A stretch of DNA of 64,000 nt from Clostridia bacterium (GCA_017474125.1 JAFVIF010000077.1:1-64000); one strand, 5' to 3'. Numbered from the stretch's first letter, positions 36,396 to 45,851 are shown. Notes: generated by a model from the letters alone, not told the origin. Numbers and translations are program-made.

Positions 36396-36421
36396 ATTTG
36401 AACAATTATTCAATTGTTGAA
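36396..36421 (+). promoter_or_regulatory. ArsR/SmtB-type operator
   Basis: ATTTGAACAATTATTCAATTGTT-type imperfect dyad with inner arms AACAATT and AATTGTT, the 12-2-12 pattern bound by SmtB/CadC regulators. It is placed directly downstream of the -10 box. Confidence 0.65.
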
Positions 36422-36433
36422 AGGAGCGGTTAT

Positions 36434-36787
36434 ATGAACGAAGCACCTGCGTGTGAATTTATACACGTTCACGAGGATATTATTTCCTCGGTTTTAACTG
36501 CTATGCCCGAAGAAAGTAAGCTTTACAGGCTGTCGGAGCTTTATAAGCTTTTCGGGGATATGACTCGTATTAAAATACTGTACGTGCTGTTAAAATCGGA
36601 AATGTGTGTGTGCGATATTGCAAGGCTTTTAAATATGACGACCTCGGCAATTTCGCATCAGCTAAAGCTTTTGAAACAGGCAAGCCTTGTTAAATTCAGA
36701 AGGGAAGGCAAAACTGTTTTTTACAGCCTTGCCGACGACCACGTTAAAACAATCATTAATAACGGTATGGAGCATATAGAAGAATAG
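36434..36787 (+). CDS. ArsR/SmtB-family metal-sensing repressor
   Basis: 117 residues from the ATG at 36434 (AAAGGAG upstream). The winged helix (FGDMTRIKILYVLLKSEMCVCDIARLLNMTTSAISHQLKLLKQA) holds a CxC pair (MCVCD) at the metal-responsive alpha-3 position, and an N-terminal Cys and His-rich stretch (EAPACEFIHVHED) could complete a Cd/Zn/Pb site as in CadC. It should repress this operon until metal binds. An autoregulatory operator lies upstream. Confidence 0.88.
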   Translation: MNEAPACEFIHVHEDIISSVLTAMPEESKLYRLSELYKLFGDMTRIKILYVLLKSEMCVCDIARLLNMTTSAISHQLKLLKQASLVKFRREGKTVFYSLADDHVKTIINNGMEHIEE

Positions 36788-36800
36788 AAGGGTGATTATT

Positions 36801-37022
36801 ATGAAAAAAACATTTACTTTAGAAGAGCTTGATTGCGCTCACTGCGCCGCAAAAATGGAGGATGCCATCAGCAAAATCGACGGTGTTATAAGCGCGAACG
36901 TTAACTTTATCGCTCAAAAACTGACTATTGAGGCAGATGATAACCGTTTTGACGAGATTTTAAAAGAGGCTCAAAAAATCTGTAAGGAAATTGAGCCCGA
37001 TTGCGTTATTGTTAAGGCTTAG
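36801..37022 (+). CDS. Heavy-metal-associated (HMA) domain protein
   Basis: 73 residues, one HMA fold. The metal motif reads LDCAHCAAKME (CxxC, with an extra Asp before the first Cys as in Zn/Cd-type domains). It acts as a soluble metal chaperone or detached N-terminal domain of the following pump, which itself lacks one. AAGGG precedes the ATG, 13 bases behind the repressor gene. Confidence 0.88.
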   Translation: MKKTFTLEELDCAHCAAKMEDAISKIDGVISANVNFIAQKLTIEADDNRFDEILKEAQKICKEIEPDCVIVKA

Positions 37023-37040
37023 AAAGAAGGCTATTATTTA

Positions 37041-38891
37041 ATGACCCGTAAGCAAAGGCAGGTTTTACTGCGTATTATCGTTTCGGCGGTTTTTTTAATT
37101 GCCGCCGTTCTAATAGACAAAAGCGGAAAATTAGAAATACTGTCCTCGGTATTTTATCTTACCGCCTATTTTATTATAGGCTATGATATTATAATGAAGG
37201 CGGCTTCGAGCCTTAGGCACAGAAGGTTTATCGACGAGAATTTTCTTATGTCTATAGCCTCGGTCGGCGCCGTAGTGCTCGGTGAATTTTTCGAGGGCGT
37301 AGCCGTAATGCTTTTTTATCAGGTAGGGGAGCTTTTTCAGTCCTGCGCCGTGGCCAAAAGCCGAAAAAGCATTGCCGCGCTTATGAATATCCGTCCCGAT
37401 AAAGCCAGAGTTATAATAAACGGTGAAGAGCAAACCGTAAGCCCCGAAAAGGTTGCGGTGGATGATGTTATTTTAGTCGGCCCCGGTGAAAAAATTCCCC
37501 TTGACGGTGTTGTTTTAAGCGGTGAGGCCTGTATTGATGCGTCGCCGCTGACGGGTGAATCGGTTCCCGTTTCTGTTAAAGAGGGAAGCGAAGTGGCTGC
37601 AGGCTGTATTTGTACCGATTCTCTTATAAAAATAAGGGTAACCAAAAGCTTTGCTCAGTCCTCGGTATCAAAAATACTTGAGCTTGTGGAAAATTCCATG
37701 GCCAGCAAATCGAAAAGCGAGCGCTTTATTACAAAATTTGCCCGTTATTATACACCCATAGTTGTAATTGCCGCAATTTTGCTTGCGGCGGTGCCTCAGC
37801 TTTTTATTAGCGCAGGCAGAATGGAATGGGTGCGCCGCGCCCTTATTTTCCTCGTTATTTCCTGCCCCTGTGCGCTGGTTATATCGGTACCCTTGTCCTT
37901 TTTCGGCGGCATTGGCTCGGCCTCCCGACGGGGTATACTTGTTAAGGGCTCCAATTATCTTGAAGCGTTGGCTAAATGCGATACCGTTGTTTTTGACAAA
38001 ACCGGTACTCTTACAAAGGGAAGCTTTACCGTAACGGGAGTTTATCCCGAAAAAATGGATGAAAGAATACTTGTTGCCGTATGCGCCGCCGCAGAACAGC
38101 ACAGTAATCACCCGATAGCTAAAACGGTTGTTGCCGCTTCGGGTGACGATTATAAAAGGTTTAGAGTTTCAAACCTGCGCGAGGTTTCGGGAAAGGGCAG
38201 TATAGCCGTTGTGGAAAAATGGGAGGTTGCCGTAGGTAACGCCGCCCTTATGGAGGAAGTAGGTGTAAGCTGTACCGTATCAAACGGAGCTGATACCGTG
38301 GTGCATATTGCCGTTAACGGTGAATACGAAGGCTATATTACCGTTGCCGATACAATTAAGGAAAACGCCGAAAAGGCCGTTTTAAGCCTTAAAGAAGCAG
38401 AAATAGAAAATATTGTAATGCTCACGGGGGACAAGCAAGAGGTCGCCGAAAGGGTTGCAAGTGCCCTTCACATTGAAAAGGCTTACCACGAGCTTTTACC
38501 TGCCGATAAGGTGGAAATTTTAGAAGGTATTATATCAAGCAGCGAGGGCAAGGTTATATTTGCGGGGGATGGCATTAATGATGCTCCCGTGCTTACGCGT
38601 GCCGACGTGGGTATTGCTATGGGTGCTTTGGGAAGTGATGCGGCAATAGAGGCCGCCGACGTGGTTATTGCCGACGATGATATAAACAAAATTCCTCTTG
38701 CAATAAAAATTGCCCGTAAAACCTGCGATATTGCAACCCAAAATATTGTTTTTGCCTTGGGAATTAAGGCGCTTTTCCTGTTGCTTGGTGCCTTTGGCGC
38801 TACGGGAATGGCAGGTGCGGTTTTTGCCGATGTGGGTGTTGCGATTATTGCAATTTTAAATTCTATGCGCACCTTAAAATATAAGAATTAA
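37041..38891 (+). CDS. P1B-type heavy-metal ATPase (Zn/Cd/Pb class)
   Basis: 616 residues. Eight spans, the transmembrane CPC (ISCPCALVISVP), phosphorylation motif DKTGTLTKG, LTGES actuator loop, HP motif (SNHPIA) and hinge GDGINDAP are all present. A late ADVGVAIIAILNSMRTL, with Asp in the last span, places it in the ZntA/CadA-like Zn/Cd group. It lacks its own HMA domain; the preceding gene supplies one. It exports toxic divalent metal. A terminator follows. Confidence 0.92.
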   Translation: MTRKQRQVLLRIIVSAVFLIAAVLIDKSGKLEILSSVFYLTAYFIIGYDIIMKAASSLRHRRFIDENFLMSIASVGAVVLGEFFEGVAVMLFYQVGELFQSCAVAKSRKSIAALMNIRPDKARVIINGEEQTVSPEKVAVDDVILVGPGEKIPLDGVVLSGEACIDASPLTGESVPVSVKEGSEVAAGCICTDSLIKIRVTKSFAQSSVSKILELVENSMASKSKSERFITKFARYYTPIVVIAAILLAAVPQLFISAGRMEWVRRALIFLVISCPCALVISVPLSFFGGIGSASRRGILVKGSNYLEALAKCDTVVFDKTGTLTKGSFTVTGVYPEKMDERILVAVCAAAEQHSNHPIAKTVVAASGDDYKRFRVSNLREVSGKGSIAVVEKWEVAVGNAALMEEVGVSCTVSNGADTVVHIAVNGEYEGYITVADTIKENAEKAVLSLKEAEIENIVMLTGDKQEVAERVASALHIEKAYHELLPADKVEILEGIISSSEGKVIFAGDGINDAPVLTRADVGIAMGALGSDAAIEAADVVIADDDINKIPLAIKIARKTCDIATQNIVFALGIKALFLLLGAFGATGMAGAVFADVGVAIIAILNSMRTLKYKN

Positions 38892-38898
38892 AGCTTAG

Positions 38899-38927
38899 AA
38901 AGCCGAAGAATTATTCTTCGGCTTTTA
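38899..38927 (+). terminator. Terminator of the metal-efflux operon
   Basis: AAAGCCGAAGAA-TTA-TTCTTCGGCTTTT. Confidence 0.85.
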
Positions 38928-38961
38928 ATTTTTGGTATATTAAGGAATGAAACAAAGCTTA

Positions 38962-38990
38962 TTGACATTAACTGTCGAAATATATATAAT
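38962..38990 (+). promoter_or_regulatory. Promoter of the dockerin glucosaminidase
   Basis: TTGACA (38962-38967), 17 bases, TATAAT (38985-38990): near-consensus sigma-A. Confidence 0.8.
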
Positions 38991-39039
38991 AAATATATAT
39001 TATGGGATATAATATTCACTTAGAAGAAAGGGAGACTCT

Positions 39040-41247
39040 ATGATTTCGGCGCGTAAAGTAATAAGCCTTGTGCTTTGCTTTTTATTAATATTCAGTGCCT
39101 GCTTTGTTTCCTTGGGAGTAAGCGCTTCGGCACTTTATAACCGTCACGGATATATTAACGACAGCGATGTTAATATCCGTAAGGGAGCAGGTACAAATAA
39201 TGAAAGCCTCGGAAAGCTGGAAAACGAAACGGCCGTTCTTATTAAGGGTGTAGGCTTCGATAATAATGGCGTACGCTGGTATGAGCTTACGGCATATACC
39301 GAAAACGGAAATATTGACGGCTACGTGCATTCCGATTACGTTACGGTAACGGGCAGTGACGTAAAGTACTCCGCAAGCGTTACGAAAACGGCAACCCTAA
39401 GGTCGGCCCCCGGTACGTGGAACGCTTCGGTTACTCAGCTTGCCGCCGGAACAAGGGTTACCATTATAGGCTGTGAGGACGACTCCGACGGCGATAAGTG
39501 GTACCATATCAGCTATGAAAGCGGCGACACAACGGCCACCGCTTATATTTACGAAACCTACGTTGAAATTCTCGTAGAATATGAAACCGACGAGGCGTTT
39601 GAGAAGTATCTTACCGAGCAGGGCTTCCCCGAAAGCTATAAGCCCTATCTGCGAAATCTTCACGCAATGTATCCCAAGTGGCGGTTTGTTGCCGACCATC
39701 TTGAAATAACCTGGGACGAAGCGGTAGAGGGTGAGAGCGCTCTCGGTCGCTCGGTTGTTACGCCAAGCGCAAGTGCGGCTTGGAAATCTATGAAGGAGGG
39801 CACCTACGACTGGACCAATAGCATTTATGAAACGTGGGATTCAGGCGGTTGGGTGCAGGCGGCCGACAGCGTAATTGAATATTACCTTGACCCGCGAAAC
39901 TTTTTAAATTCATCGGGAATTTATCAGTTTGCTTCTATGACCTATATCCCCGAGCTACATACTCGCGAAAACGTTGTGGCGGCGCTTAAAGGTACCTTTA
40001 TGGAGAAGCCGTTCCCCGAGGACACCTACGAAACCTATGCCGACGTGCTTATTGAAGCGGCCGAGCAGTCCGGTGTCAGCCCCGTTGCGCTTGCGGCTAT
40101 GATAATTGTTGAGCAGGGCTCAAGCGGTGGCGGCAAAAGTATTTCGGGCACGGTTTCGGGCTATGAAGGGTACTATAATTATTATAATATTCGTGCTTAC
40201 CGAAGCGGCAGCTACAGTGCTATACAGTACGGTCTTTTGTATGCAAAGGGAAGTGAAAGCGCAAATGAAAAGTATATGCGTCCGTGGAATACGAGAACTA
40301 AGGCCATTATAGGTGGTGCCGTCTGGTATAACGAAAAGTACCTTTCCAAAGGACAGGACACCCTTTACTACAAAAAGTTTAACGTAATAAGCAAGCCGTT
40401 CTTTTCTCATCAGTATATGACCAACGTGCAGGGTGCGGCAAGCGAAGCAAACGTGGCAAAGGGCGGTTATTCCAGAATCACCGATTCGGTTTTAATCTTC
40501 GATATTCCCGTTTATAAGCAAATGCCGTCAAGCGCGGCCCCTTATCCCACTAAAACGGGTAACAATAACTGCTACCTTGCGGATTTATCGGTTGACAGCT
40601 ACAAGTTTACCCCTACCTTTACGCGGTACACAAACGAATACGAATTCGTTGTGAAGTCTTCGGTTGACAGTGTGGTTGTGGCGGCGCGTACCTCCGACAG
40701 CAATGCTACCGTTACGGGAAGCGGAAAGGTTAATCTTAATTACGGTAACAATAGGGTGGACGTTAAGGTTACCGCTACCAGCGGACTTGAAAACGTATAT
40801 TCGTTGTATATTTACAGAGAAATTCCCGAAGAGGTTCCCTTTGATTTTACTCTTGATAAATATACGGTTATTAACGGTAACGTTATAACCGATATCCCCG
40901 AAAGCACTTTAAGGGAAACCTTTATTACCAACCTTAACGTTGTAGGCGGAACAGCCAAAATAACAAAAAACGGCAATTCAAGCGAAACGACTATCGGGAC
41001 AGGCGACGTTATTGAAATAACCGATAATAAGGGCGAGGAAACATATACCTATTATCTTTGTGTAAAGGGTGACCTTAACGGTGACGGTTTGATTAATCTG
41101 GTTGACCTTTCGTGGTTGCAACGGCACCTTGTATTCATAAGCAGGCTGGAGGGCTACGGCTTTTTGGCGGCAGATTTAAACGGTGACGGAAATTTAAGCC
41201 TTGTAGACCTTTCAAGGCTACAAAGAAAGCTTCTTAAGTTAGATTAG
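39040..41247 (+). CDS. Secreted N-acetylglucosaminidase with SH3b domains and a dockerin
   Basis: 735 residues. Signal peptide 1-31; SH3b domain 37-103 (DVNIRKGAGTNNESLGKL); second SH3b 112-175 (TLRSAPGTWNAS); glucosaminidase-type catalytic region about 185-495, with a candidate acid at E358 (IIVEQG); cadherin-like beta-sandwich 512-593; and a C-terminal dockerin 677-735 with two Ca loops (DLNGDGLINLVDL, DLNGDGNLSLVDL). It should cut peptidoglycan glycan chains outside the cell. A dockerin on a wall hydrolase implies attachment to a cohesin, and the next gene encodes a candidate. The start has AAGGGAG. Confidence 0.85.
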   Translation: MISARKVISLVLCFLLIFSACFVSLGVSASALYNRHGYINDSDVNIRKGAGTNNESLGKLENETAVLIKGVGFDNNGVRWYELTAYTENGNIDGYVHSDYVTVTGSDVKYSASVTKTATLRSAPGTWNASVTQLAAGTRVTIIGCEDDSDGDKWYHISYESGDTTATAYIYETYVEILVEYETDEAFEKYLTEQGFPESYKPYLRNLHAMYPKWRFVADHLEITWDEAVEGESALGRSVVTPSASAAWKSMKEGTYDWTNSIYETWDSGGWVQAADSVIEYYLDPRNFLNSSGIYQFASMTYIPELHTRENVVAALKGTFMEKPFPEDTYETYADVLIEAAEQSGVSPVALAAMIIVEQGSSGGGKSISGTVSGYEGYYNYYNIRAYRSGSYSAIQYGLLYAKGSESANEKYMRPWNTRTKAIIGGAVWYNEKYLSKGQDTLYYKKFNVISKPFFSHQYMTNVQGAASEANVAKGGYSRITDSVLIFDIPVYKQMPSSAAPYPTKTGNNNCYLADLSVDSYKFTPTFTRYTNEYEFVVKSSVDSVVVAARTSDSNATVTGSGKVNLNYGNNRVDVKVTATSGLENVYSLYIYREIPEEVPFDFTLDKYTVINGNVITDIPESTLRETFITNLNVVGGTAKITKNGNSSETTIGTGDVIEITDNKGEETYTYYLCVKGDLNGDGLINLVDLSWLQRHLVFISRLEGYGFLAADLNGDGNLSLVDLSRLQRKLLKLD

Positions 41248-41264
41248 TGCAGGAGGAATAAATA

Positions 41265-42719
41265 ATGAAAAATGCAGTTAAAAAAATTTGTGCCTTGGTT
41301 GTTGCTATAGCACTCATAGTTGGCGTTTTTGCCTTTAACGTAAGTGCGGTAAGCGGTAAAAGTACAATAAGCTTTAGCAGTAAATCGCCAAAGATTGGCG
41401 ATACCGTTACGGTAAACGTTACCTATAATCTTGACGGTGTTGCGACTGCAGTATCGGGTACCCTTACCTTCGATACAGCTATTCTTAAATACATAAGTGC
41501 AAACAACTGTACGGCGAATACCATTGATTCGGGCGTAACCTTTAATGCAACCGGACAAGCTGATAAGTATTATATAAGAATCGACTTGGAGGTTATTGCC
41601 GAGGGTCGTTCTGCTGTGAGAATTATCGACGGTGCCTGTGCTGACGAGGAGGGTGGTATAGTTGAAGGCTCAACAGCCTTTTTAACCACTAAAAACGCGC
41701 AAACCGAGGATCAGGATCAGGATATTAACGCTACCGAAAGTGCGGCTCTTACCTCTATAACCGTTTCGGCGGGACGTCTTGCACCTGCCTTCGACCCTAA
41801 TGTAACCCAGTACACCGTTACCGTTCCCTATTCACAAACCGACGGTATACTTTCCTGTGAAACCCTCGACCCCAACGCAAGCGTTGCCGTTCAGGGTGAG
41901 CGTCAGCTTAAGGTGGGTAAAAACACCCGTGTAATCGTTGTTACAAACGGAAACCAAACAAGACGCTACACCGTTGTGTTTAACCGTCTTGACCAAAACG
42001 GAAACGACGTTACCGCTCCCGTTACCGATGATATTAAGGTAACCGTAAACAATAAGCAGTATATAATCGGTCAGCAGGATTCCTTGCTTACTCCTCCCAT
42101 GGGCTTTACCCTTTCTACCGCTACCTACGGCGATAAAGAGGTAGCCGCATATAAAAACTCCTCGGGTAAAATCACGTTGCTTTATCTTTTGACCGAGGAC
42201 GGAGCAGGCGACTTTTTCCTTTATGAAAACGGTACGGTAAGCGAATTCTTTTACATTTCCACCGGTAGCGGCACCTACATAATTAAAAGTGTAAGCGACC
42301 CTGCTTCTGAAGGCTTATATAACGCTACCTACGAGCTTAACGGAAAAACCGTTTCCTGCTATAAGTATTCCGATACTGCTCTTGCCGATTTCGTAGTATT
42401 CTCGGCAGTTTCTCCCGACGGTAACAGCGGCTATTACAGCTACGATACTGTTGAAAAAACCATTCAGCGAGTAGTTAAGTTTACCGCCGCCGCTTCAACC
42501 GAGGAGGAAAAAGAGAAGGAGCCTATAAGCAAATCCTCCAAAACCGTGGTTATTTCTCTCGTTTCCATTTTCGTTGTTCTCCTTATTGTTTTGGCTATTG
42601 CTCTTATTGTAAGATCGGGCAAAAAGTCGGGCAAGGTATTAAAGGGCATTTTTGATACCGAGGAAGAAATTGACGACGAGGATGAGACCTACGAGGACGA
42701 CGAGGATGACGAGGAATAA
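41265..42719 (+). CDS. Membrane-anchored protein with cohesin-like and cadherin-like domains
   Basis: 484 residues. Signal peptide 1-28; cohesin-like domain about 33-145 (ISFSSKSPKIGDTVTVNVTY, SGTLTFDTAILKYI, GRSAVRIIDGACADEEGG); cadherin-like beta-sandwich 160-241 (TSITVSAGRLAPAFDPNVTQY); an uncharacterised 255-405 region; one span at about 427-450; then a basic patch and a very acidic cytoplasmic tail. It follows the dockerin glucosaminidase by 17 bases with GGAGG between. It is a likely surface anchor for dockerin proteins. The cohesin call is by pattern only. Confidence 0.65.
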   Translation: MKNAVKKICALVVAIALIVGVFAFNVSAVSGKSTISFSSKSPKIGDTVTVNVTYNLDGVATAVSGTLTFDTAILKYISANNCTANTIDSGVTFNATGQADKYYIRIDLEVIAEGRSAVRIIDGACADEEGGIVEGSTAFLTTKNAQTEDQDQDINATESAALTSITVSAGRLAPAFDPNVTQYTVTVPYSQTDGILSCETLDPNASVAVQGERQLKVGKNTRVIVVTNGNQTRRYTVVFNRLDQNGNDVTAPVTDDIKVTVNNKQYIIGQQDSLLTPPMGFTLSTATYGDKEVAAYKNSSGKITLLYLLTEDGAGDFFLYENGTVSEFFYISTGSGTYIIKSVSDPASEGLYNATYELNGKTVSCYKYSDTALADFVVFSAVSPDGNSGYYSYDTVEKTIQRVVKFTAAASTEEEKEKEPISKSSKTVVISLVSIFVVLLIVLAIALIVRSGKKSGKVLKGIFDTEEEIDDEDETYEDDEDDEE

Positions 42720-42745
42720 TACCGTTAATCCTTAAAAATTACACC

Positions 42746-42776
42746 AAGGCTGTAGTTATTCTACAGCCTTTTTTGA
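42746..42776 (+). terminator. Terminator after the cohesin-like gene
   Basis: AAGGCTGTAG-TTATT-CTACAGCCTTTTTT. Confidence 0.85.
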
Positions 42777-42827
42777 TTTCTATTTATTGTATAGGAAAAA
42801 TTTTGCATAACAATATATATACTTTAC

Positions 42828-42856
42828 TTGACACAAAAAACAAATGGTGATAGAAT
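42828..42856 (+). promoter_or_regulatory. Promoter of rny
   Basis: TTGACA (42828-42833), 17 bases, TAGAAT (42851-42856). A leader of about 135 bases follows. Confidence 0.75.
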
Positions 42857-42874
42857 AACTAACAGTAGGTTACA

Positions 42875-42934
42875 ATGGTGAAGGAGTGTTTTTTGGCGAG
42901 AACACCCCAAACCTTTGACTTTATACCGGGGTAA
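42875..42934 (+). CDS. Possible 19-aa leader peptide upstream of rny
   Basis: An ATG frame of 19 codons ends at a TAA at 42932 (reading CFLARTPQTFDFIPG). AAGGAG lies inside it and could instead serve the TTG of LARTPQTFDF. It sits in the long untranslated leader of rny. Weak evidence; it may be chance or a remnant. Confidence 0.25.
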   Translation: MVKECFLARTPQTFDFIPG

Positions 42935-42999
42935 AAGTGCGGCCTCGGAAGTGGAACTTAAATAAAACGCATTTTAATATATAGAGAGGAAAATTTAAT

Positions 43000-44550
43000 A
43001 TGGACTATTTGCCTTATATCATAGGCGGCGCAGTAGCGGTAGTGCTTGGTGTAGTGGGCTTTTTTATCGGTATGTCTTATAGACGTAAATCCGACGATAA
43101 AACTATAGGCTCCGCTAAGGAAGAAGCCAAGCGTATACTTACTGACGCTATGAAGAGTGCCGAAACCAAGAAGAAGGAACTTCTTGTTGAGGCTAAGGAC
43201 GAGGTGCTTCGCCTTCGTCAGGAAAACGATAAAGAGCTTCGTGAACGCCGTAGTGACATACAGCGTCAGGAAAACAGATTACAGCAAAAAGAAGAGAACC
43301 TTGATAAAAAAATCGACAACCTTGAGGCTAAGGAGGAAAAGCTCCAAAAACGCGCCAAGGAAATTGATGAAAAGCTTGAAGAGTGTGAGAGAATCAAGAG
43401 CAGCCAGTTAGACCTTTTAGAGCGTATTTCCGGCTTTACCAGCGAGCAGGCAAGGGAGCATCTCCTTTCTATGCTTGACGGTGAGCTTGCTCACGAAAAG
43501 GCTGTTCGTGTTCTTGAATATGAACAGCGCACCAAGGAGGAATCGGAAAAGCTGGCAAGAGAAATTATCGGCCACGCTATTCAGCGTTGTGCCGCTGACC
43601 ACTCCTCCGAAATAACCGTTTCGGTTGTTGCACTTCCCAACGATGAAATGAAGGGTAGGATTATCGGCCGCGAAGGCAGAAACATCCGTGCTCTTGAAAC
43701 CGCTACGGGTGTTGACCTTATTATTGACGATACCCCCGAAGCAATTACCGTCAGCAGCTTTGACCCCGTACGTCGTGAAATCGCACGTATTACTCTTGAA
43801 AAGCTTATTCTTGACGGACGTATCCATCCCGCACGTATTGAGGAAACTGTAGCAAAGGCTACTGCCGAGGTAGAGGCTACCATTAAGCAGGAGGGTGAGC
43901 GCGCCATGATTGAAGCAGGCGTACATAACCTCCATCCCGAGCTTATTAAGCTTTTAGGTAAGCTTCATTACCGTACCAGCTACGGTCAAAACGTTCTTAA
44001 CCATTCTATGGAGGTTTGCCACCTTTCGGGTCTTATTGCCGCCGAAATGGGCGCCGACGTAACTATGGCTAAGCGTGCAGGTCTCCTTCACGATATTGGT
44101 AAGGCACTTGACCACGAGCAGGAAGGCTCGCATATTCAGCTCGGTGTTGAAGCAGCCAAAAAGTGTAAGGAAAGCGAAGGCGTTATCCACGCTATTCACG
44201 CTCACCACGGTGAGGTTGAGGCTAAAACCGTTGTTGCCTGTATTGTTCAGGCGGCTGATGCAATTTCTGCCGCTCGCCCCGGAGCAAGAAGAGAAAACAT
44301 TGAAAACTATATTAAACGACTTGAAAAGCTTGAGGAAATCGCCAATTCCTTCAGCGGTGTTGAAACTTCTTTTGCTATTCAGGCAGGCAGAGAAATCCGC
44401 ATAGTGGTTAAGCCCGAAATGATTACCGATGACCAAATGGTGCTTATTGCTCACGATATTGCCGCAAGGATTGAAAAGGAGCTTGAATATCCCGGTCAGA
44501 TTAAGGTAAATCTTATTCGTGAAAACAGAGTAGTTGACTACGCTAAATAA
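43000..44550 (+). CDS. rny: Ribonuclease Y
   Basis: 516 residues, the normal length. It is a membrane-anchored endoribonuclease that starts mRNA decay in Firmicutes. N-terminal span (about 4-26), long coiled coil (about 30-195, rich in K/E), KH domain with [15 protein letters not shown], and an HD domain with [17 protein letters not shown]. The ATG has GAGAGGAAA upstream. A monocistron with its own promoter, long leader and terminator. Confidence 0.96.
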   Translation: MDYLPYIIGGAVAVVLGVVGFFIGMSYRRKSDDKTIGSAKEEAKRILTDAMKSAETKKKELLVEAKDEVLRLRQENDKELRERRSDIQRQENRLQQKEENLDKKIDNLEAKEEKLQKRAKEIDEKLEECERIKSSQLDLLERISGFTSEQAREHLLSMLDGELAHEKAVRVLEYEQRTKEESEKLAREIIGHAIQRCAADHSSEITVSVVALPNDEMKGRIIGREGRNIRALETATGVDLIIDDTPEAITVSSFDPVRREIARITLEKLILDGRIHPARIEETVAKATAEVEATIKQEGERAMIEAGVHNLHPELIKLLGKLHYRTSYGQNVLNHSMEVCHLSGLIAAEMGADVTMAKRAGLLHDIGKALDHEQEGSHIQLGVEAAKKCKESEGVIHAIHAHHGEVEAKTVVACIVQAADAISAARPGARRENIENYIKRLEKLEEIANSFSGVETSFAIQAGREIRIVVKPEMITDDQMVLIAHDIAARIEKELEYPGQIKVNLIRENRVVDYAK

Positions 44551-44555
44551 TTTTT

Positions 44556-44586
44556 AGGGCTGTAGGAATACAGCCCTTTGTTTTTT
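44556..44586 (+). terminator. Terminator after rny
   Basis: AGGGCTGTA-GGAA-TACAGCCCTTTGTTTTTT. Confidence 0.85.
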
Positions 44587-44599
44587 AGGAGAAGATATT

Positions 44600-45712
44600 A
44601 TGGACTTTTCTAAGCTTACTGATTTTCTTGATTCCTTAAATGAACGCTTTGGTATTCGCGGCGGCGACCTTATTGTTAATAAAAACGGTGAAACCGTTTA
44701 CCGTCATCAGTTCGGCTTTTCCGATAAGGAATGTAAAAGGCCTGTGCAAGGCAATGAAATTTACCGTATTTATTCCTGCAGTAAGGTTATTACCTGCACC
44801 GCTGTTATGAAGCTTATAACCGAAGGAAAGCTTGGGCTTTACGATAACCTTTCGGATTATATTCCCGAATTCGGTGAAATGTATATAAAAGCCGAAAACG
44901 GAAAGGTTAAGGCGGAAAACCCTATTCGTATAATCGACCTTATGCAAATGGCGGCGGGTTTTACTTACGATTGCGGCAACCCCGTTATTGTTAATTATCG
45001 CAATGAAACGGGCGGAAAAGCAGATACCTTGGGCACCGTTAAGGAAATGTCTAAAATGCTTTTAGCTTTCGAGCCGGGTTCGGCCTATTGTTACAGCCTT
45101 TGTCACGATATTTTAGGCGCTGTTATTGAAGTTGTGTCTAAACAGAAATTAAGTGATTTTATGAAGGAAAACTTCTTCTATCCCTTAGGTATGTACGAAA
45201 CCGATTATAAGTACACCTTCGGAAGCCCTGACAGGTATTTTTGGCGCCAAAGCTATAATGCACAAACAGGCAACACCACCGACGTAGAAGCTGACACTAA
45301 CTGGTTTGAGCTTGGCAGTGAATATGAAAGCGGCGGAGCAGGGGTTATTACTACCGTTGATGATTATATAAAATTTTCTCAAATGCTGTGTGACGGCGGC
45401 GTTACAAAGGATGGAAAACGCCTTGTTGCCTTTGAGGGAATTGACCTTATGAGAAAAACAATAAATGAAAACCAATCTGCTTTTTATATGACCGATTATA
45501 AGTATGCTCTTGGCGTGCGTACCCACGTAAGTAATGAGCATAGCTTTTCAAAAAGCGCGCTTTATGAATTCGGTTGGGACGGTGCTTTCGGTGCCTATAC
45601 CGAAATTGATATAGAAAATAAAATAGCGGTATACTTTGGTTGTGGAACGGGAGGCATTAACGCCCTTGTTCACCCCGATATGCGAAACCTTATCCACGAA
45701 GCATTAGAATAA
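44600..45712 (+). CDS. Serine hydrolase, beta-lactamase/class C-type fold
   Basis: 370 residues without a signal peptide, so cytoplasmic. The SxxK motif is SCSK at 59-62. The Tyr motif is in PGSAYCYSLCHDILGAVIE, and the C-terminal region reads FGWDGAFGAYTEIDIENK, where a GxG replaces the usual KTG. This fits esterase/peptidase members of the family rather than beta-lactamases. The substrate is unknown. GGAGAAG precedes the ATG. Confidence 0.85.
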   Translation: MDFSKLTDFLDSLNERFGIRGGDLIVNKNGETVYRHQFGFSDKECKRPVQGNEIYRIYSCSKVITCTAVMKLITEGKLGLYDNLSDYIPEFGEMYIKAENGKVKAENPIRIIDLMQMAAGFTYDCGNPVIVNYRNETGGKADTLGTVKEMSKMLLAFEPGSAYCYSLCHDILGAVIEVVSKQKLSDFMKENFFYPLGMYETDYKYTFGSPDRYFWRQSYNAQTGNTTDVEADTNWFELGSEYESGGAGVITTVDDYIKFSQMLCDGGVTKDGKRLVAFEGIDLMRKTINENQSAFYMTDYKYALGVRTHVSNEHSFSKSALYEFGWDGAFGAYTEIDIENKIAVYFGCGTGGINALVHPDMRNLIHEALE

Positions 45713-45718
45713 AGCATT

Positions 45719-45752
45719 AAAAAAATCTGAGATTTTTCTCAGATTTTTTTAA
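45719..45752 (+). terminator. Terminator before feoA
   Basis: AAAAAATCTGAGA-TTTT-TCTCAGATTTTTTT. Confidence 0.8.
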
Positions 45753-45760
45753 TTTTCCCC

Positions 45761-45789
45761 TTGACAAATTATTCCTTAAGGTGTATTAT
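45761..45789 (+). promoter_or_regulatory. Promoter of the feo operon
   Basis: TTGACA (45761-45766), 17 bases, TATTAT (45784-45789). Confidence 0.7.
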
Positions 45790-45797
45790 ACTTTAGG

Positions 45798-45814
45798 AGT
45801 TAGCTGAGGCTAAC
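45798..45814 (+). promoter_or_regulatory. DtxR/IdeR-type box 1
   Basis: AGTTAGC-TGA-GGCTAAC dyad directly after the -10 box, resembling the TTAGGTTAGCCTAACCTAA operator of iron-dependent DtxR-family repressors. Confidence 0.65.
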
Positions 45815-45833
45815 CGGTTATTTTTTAGCACTT

Positions 45834-45851
45834 AGTTAGCCTCGGCTAACT
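45834..45851 (+). promoter_or_regulatory. DtxR/IdeR-type box 2
   Basis: AGTTAGCC-TC-GGCTAACT, a perfect palindrome 15 bases before the feoA ATG, matching box 1. Confidence 0.65.

Noticed and set aside
42857..42999. Known riboswitch or T-box upstream of rny
   Set aside because: No T-box sequence (TGGNACCGCG) or other recognised aptamer core was found.
44600..45712. Beta-lactamase resistance gene
   Set aside because: It lacks a signal peptide and a KTG motif and has a Cys-rich SCSK region, which fits an esterase or peptidase of the same fold.
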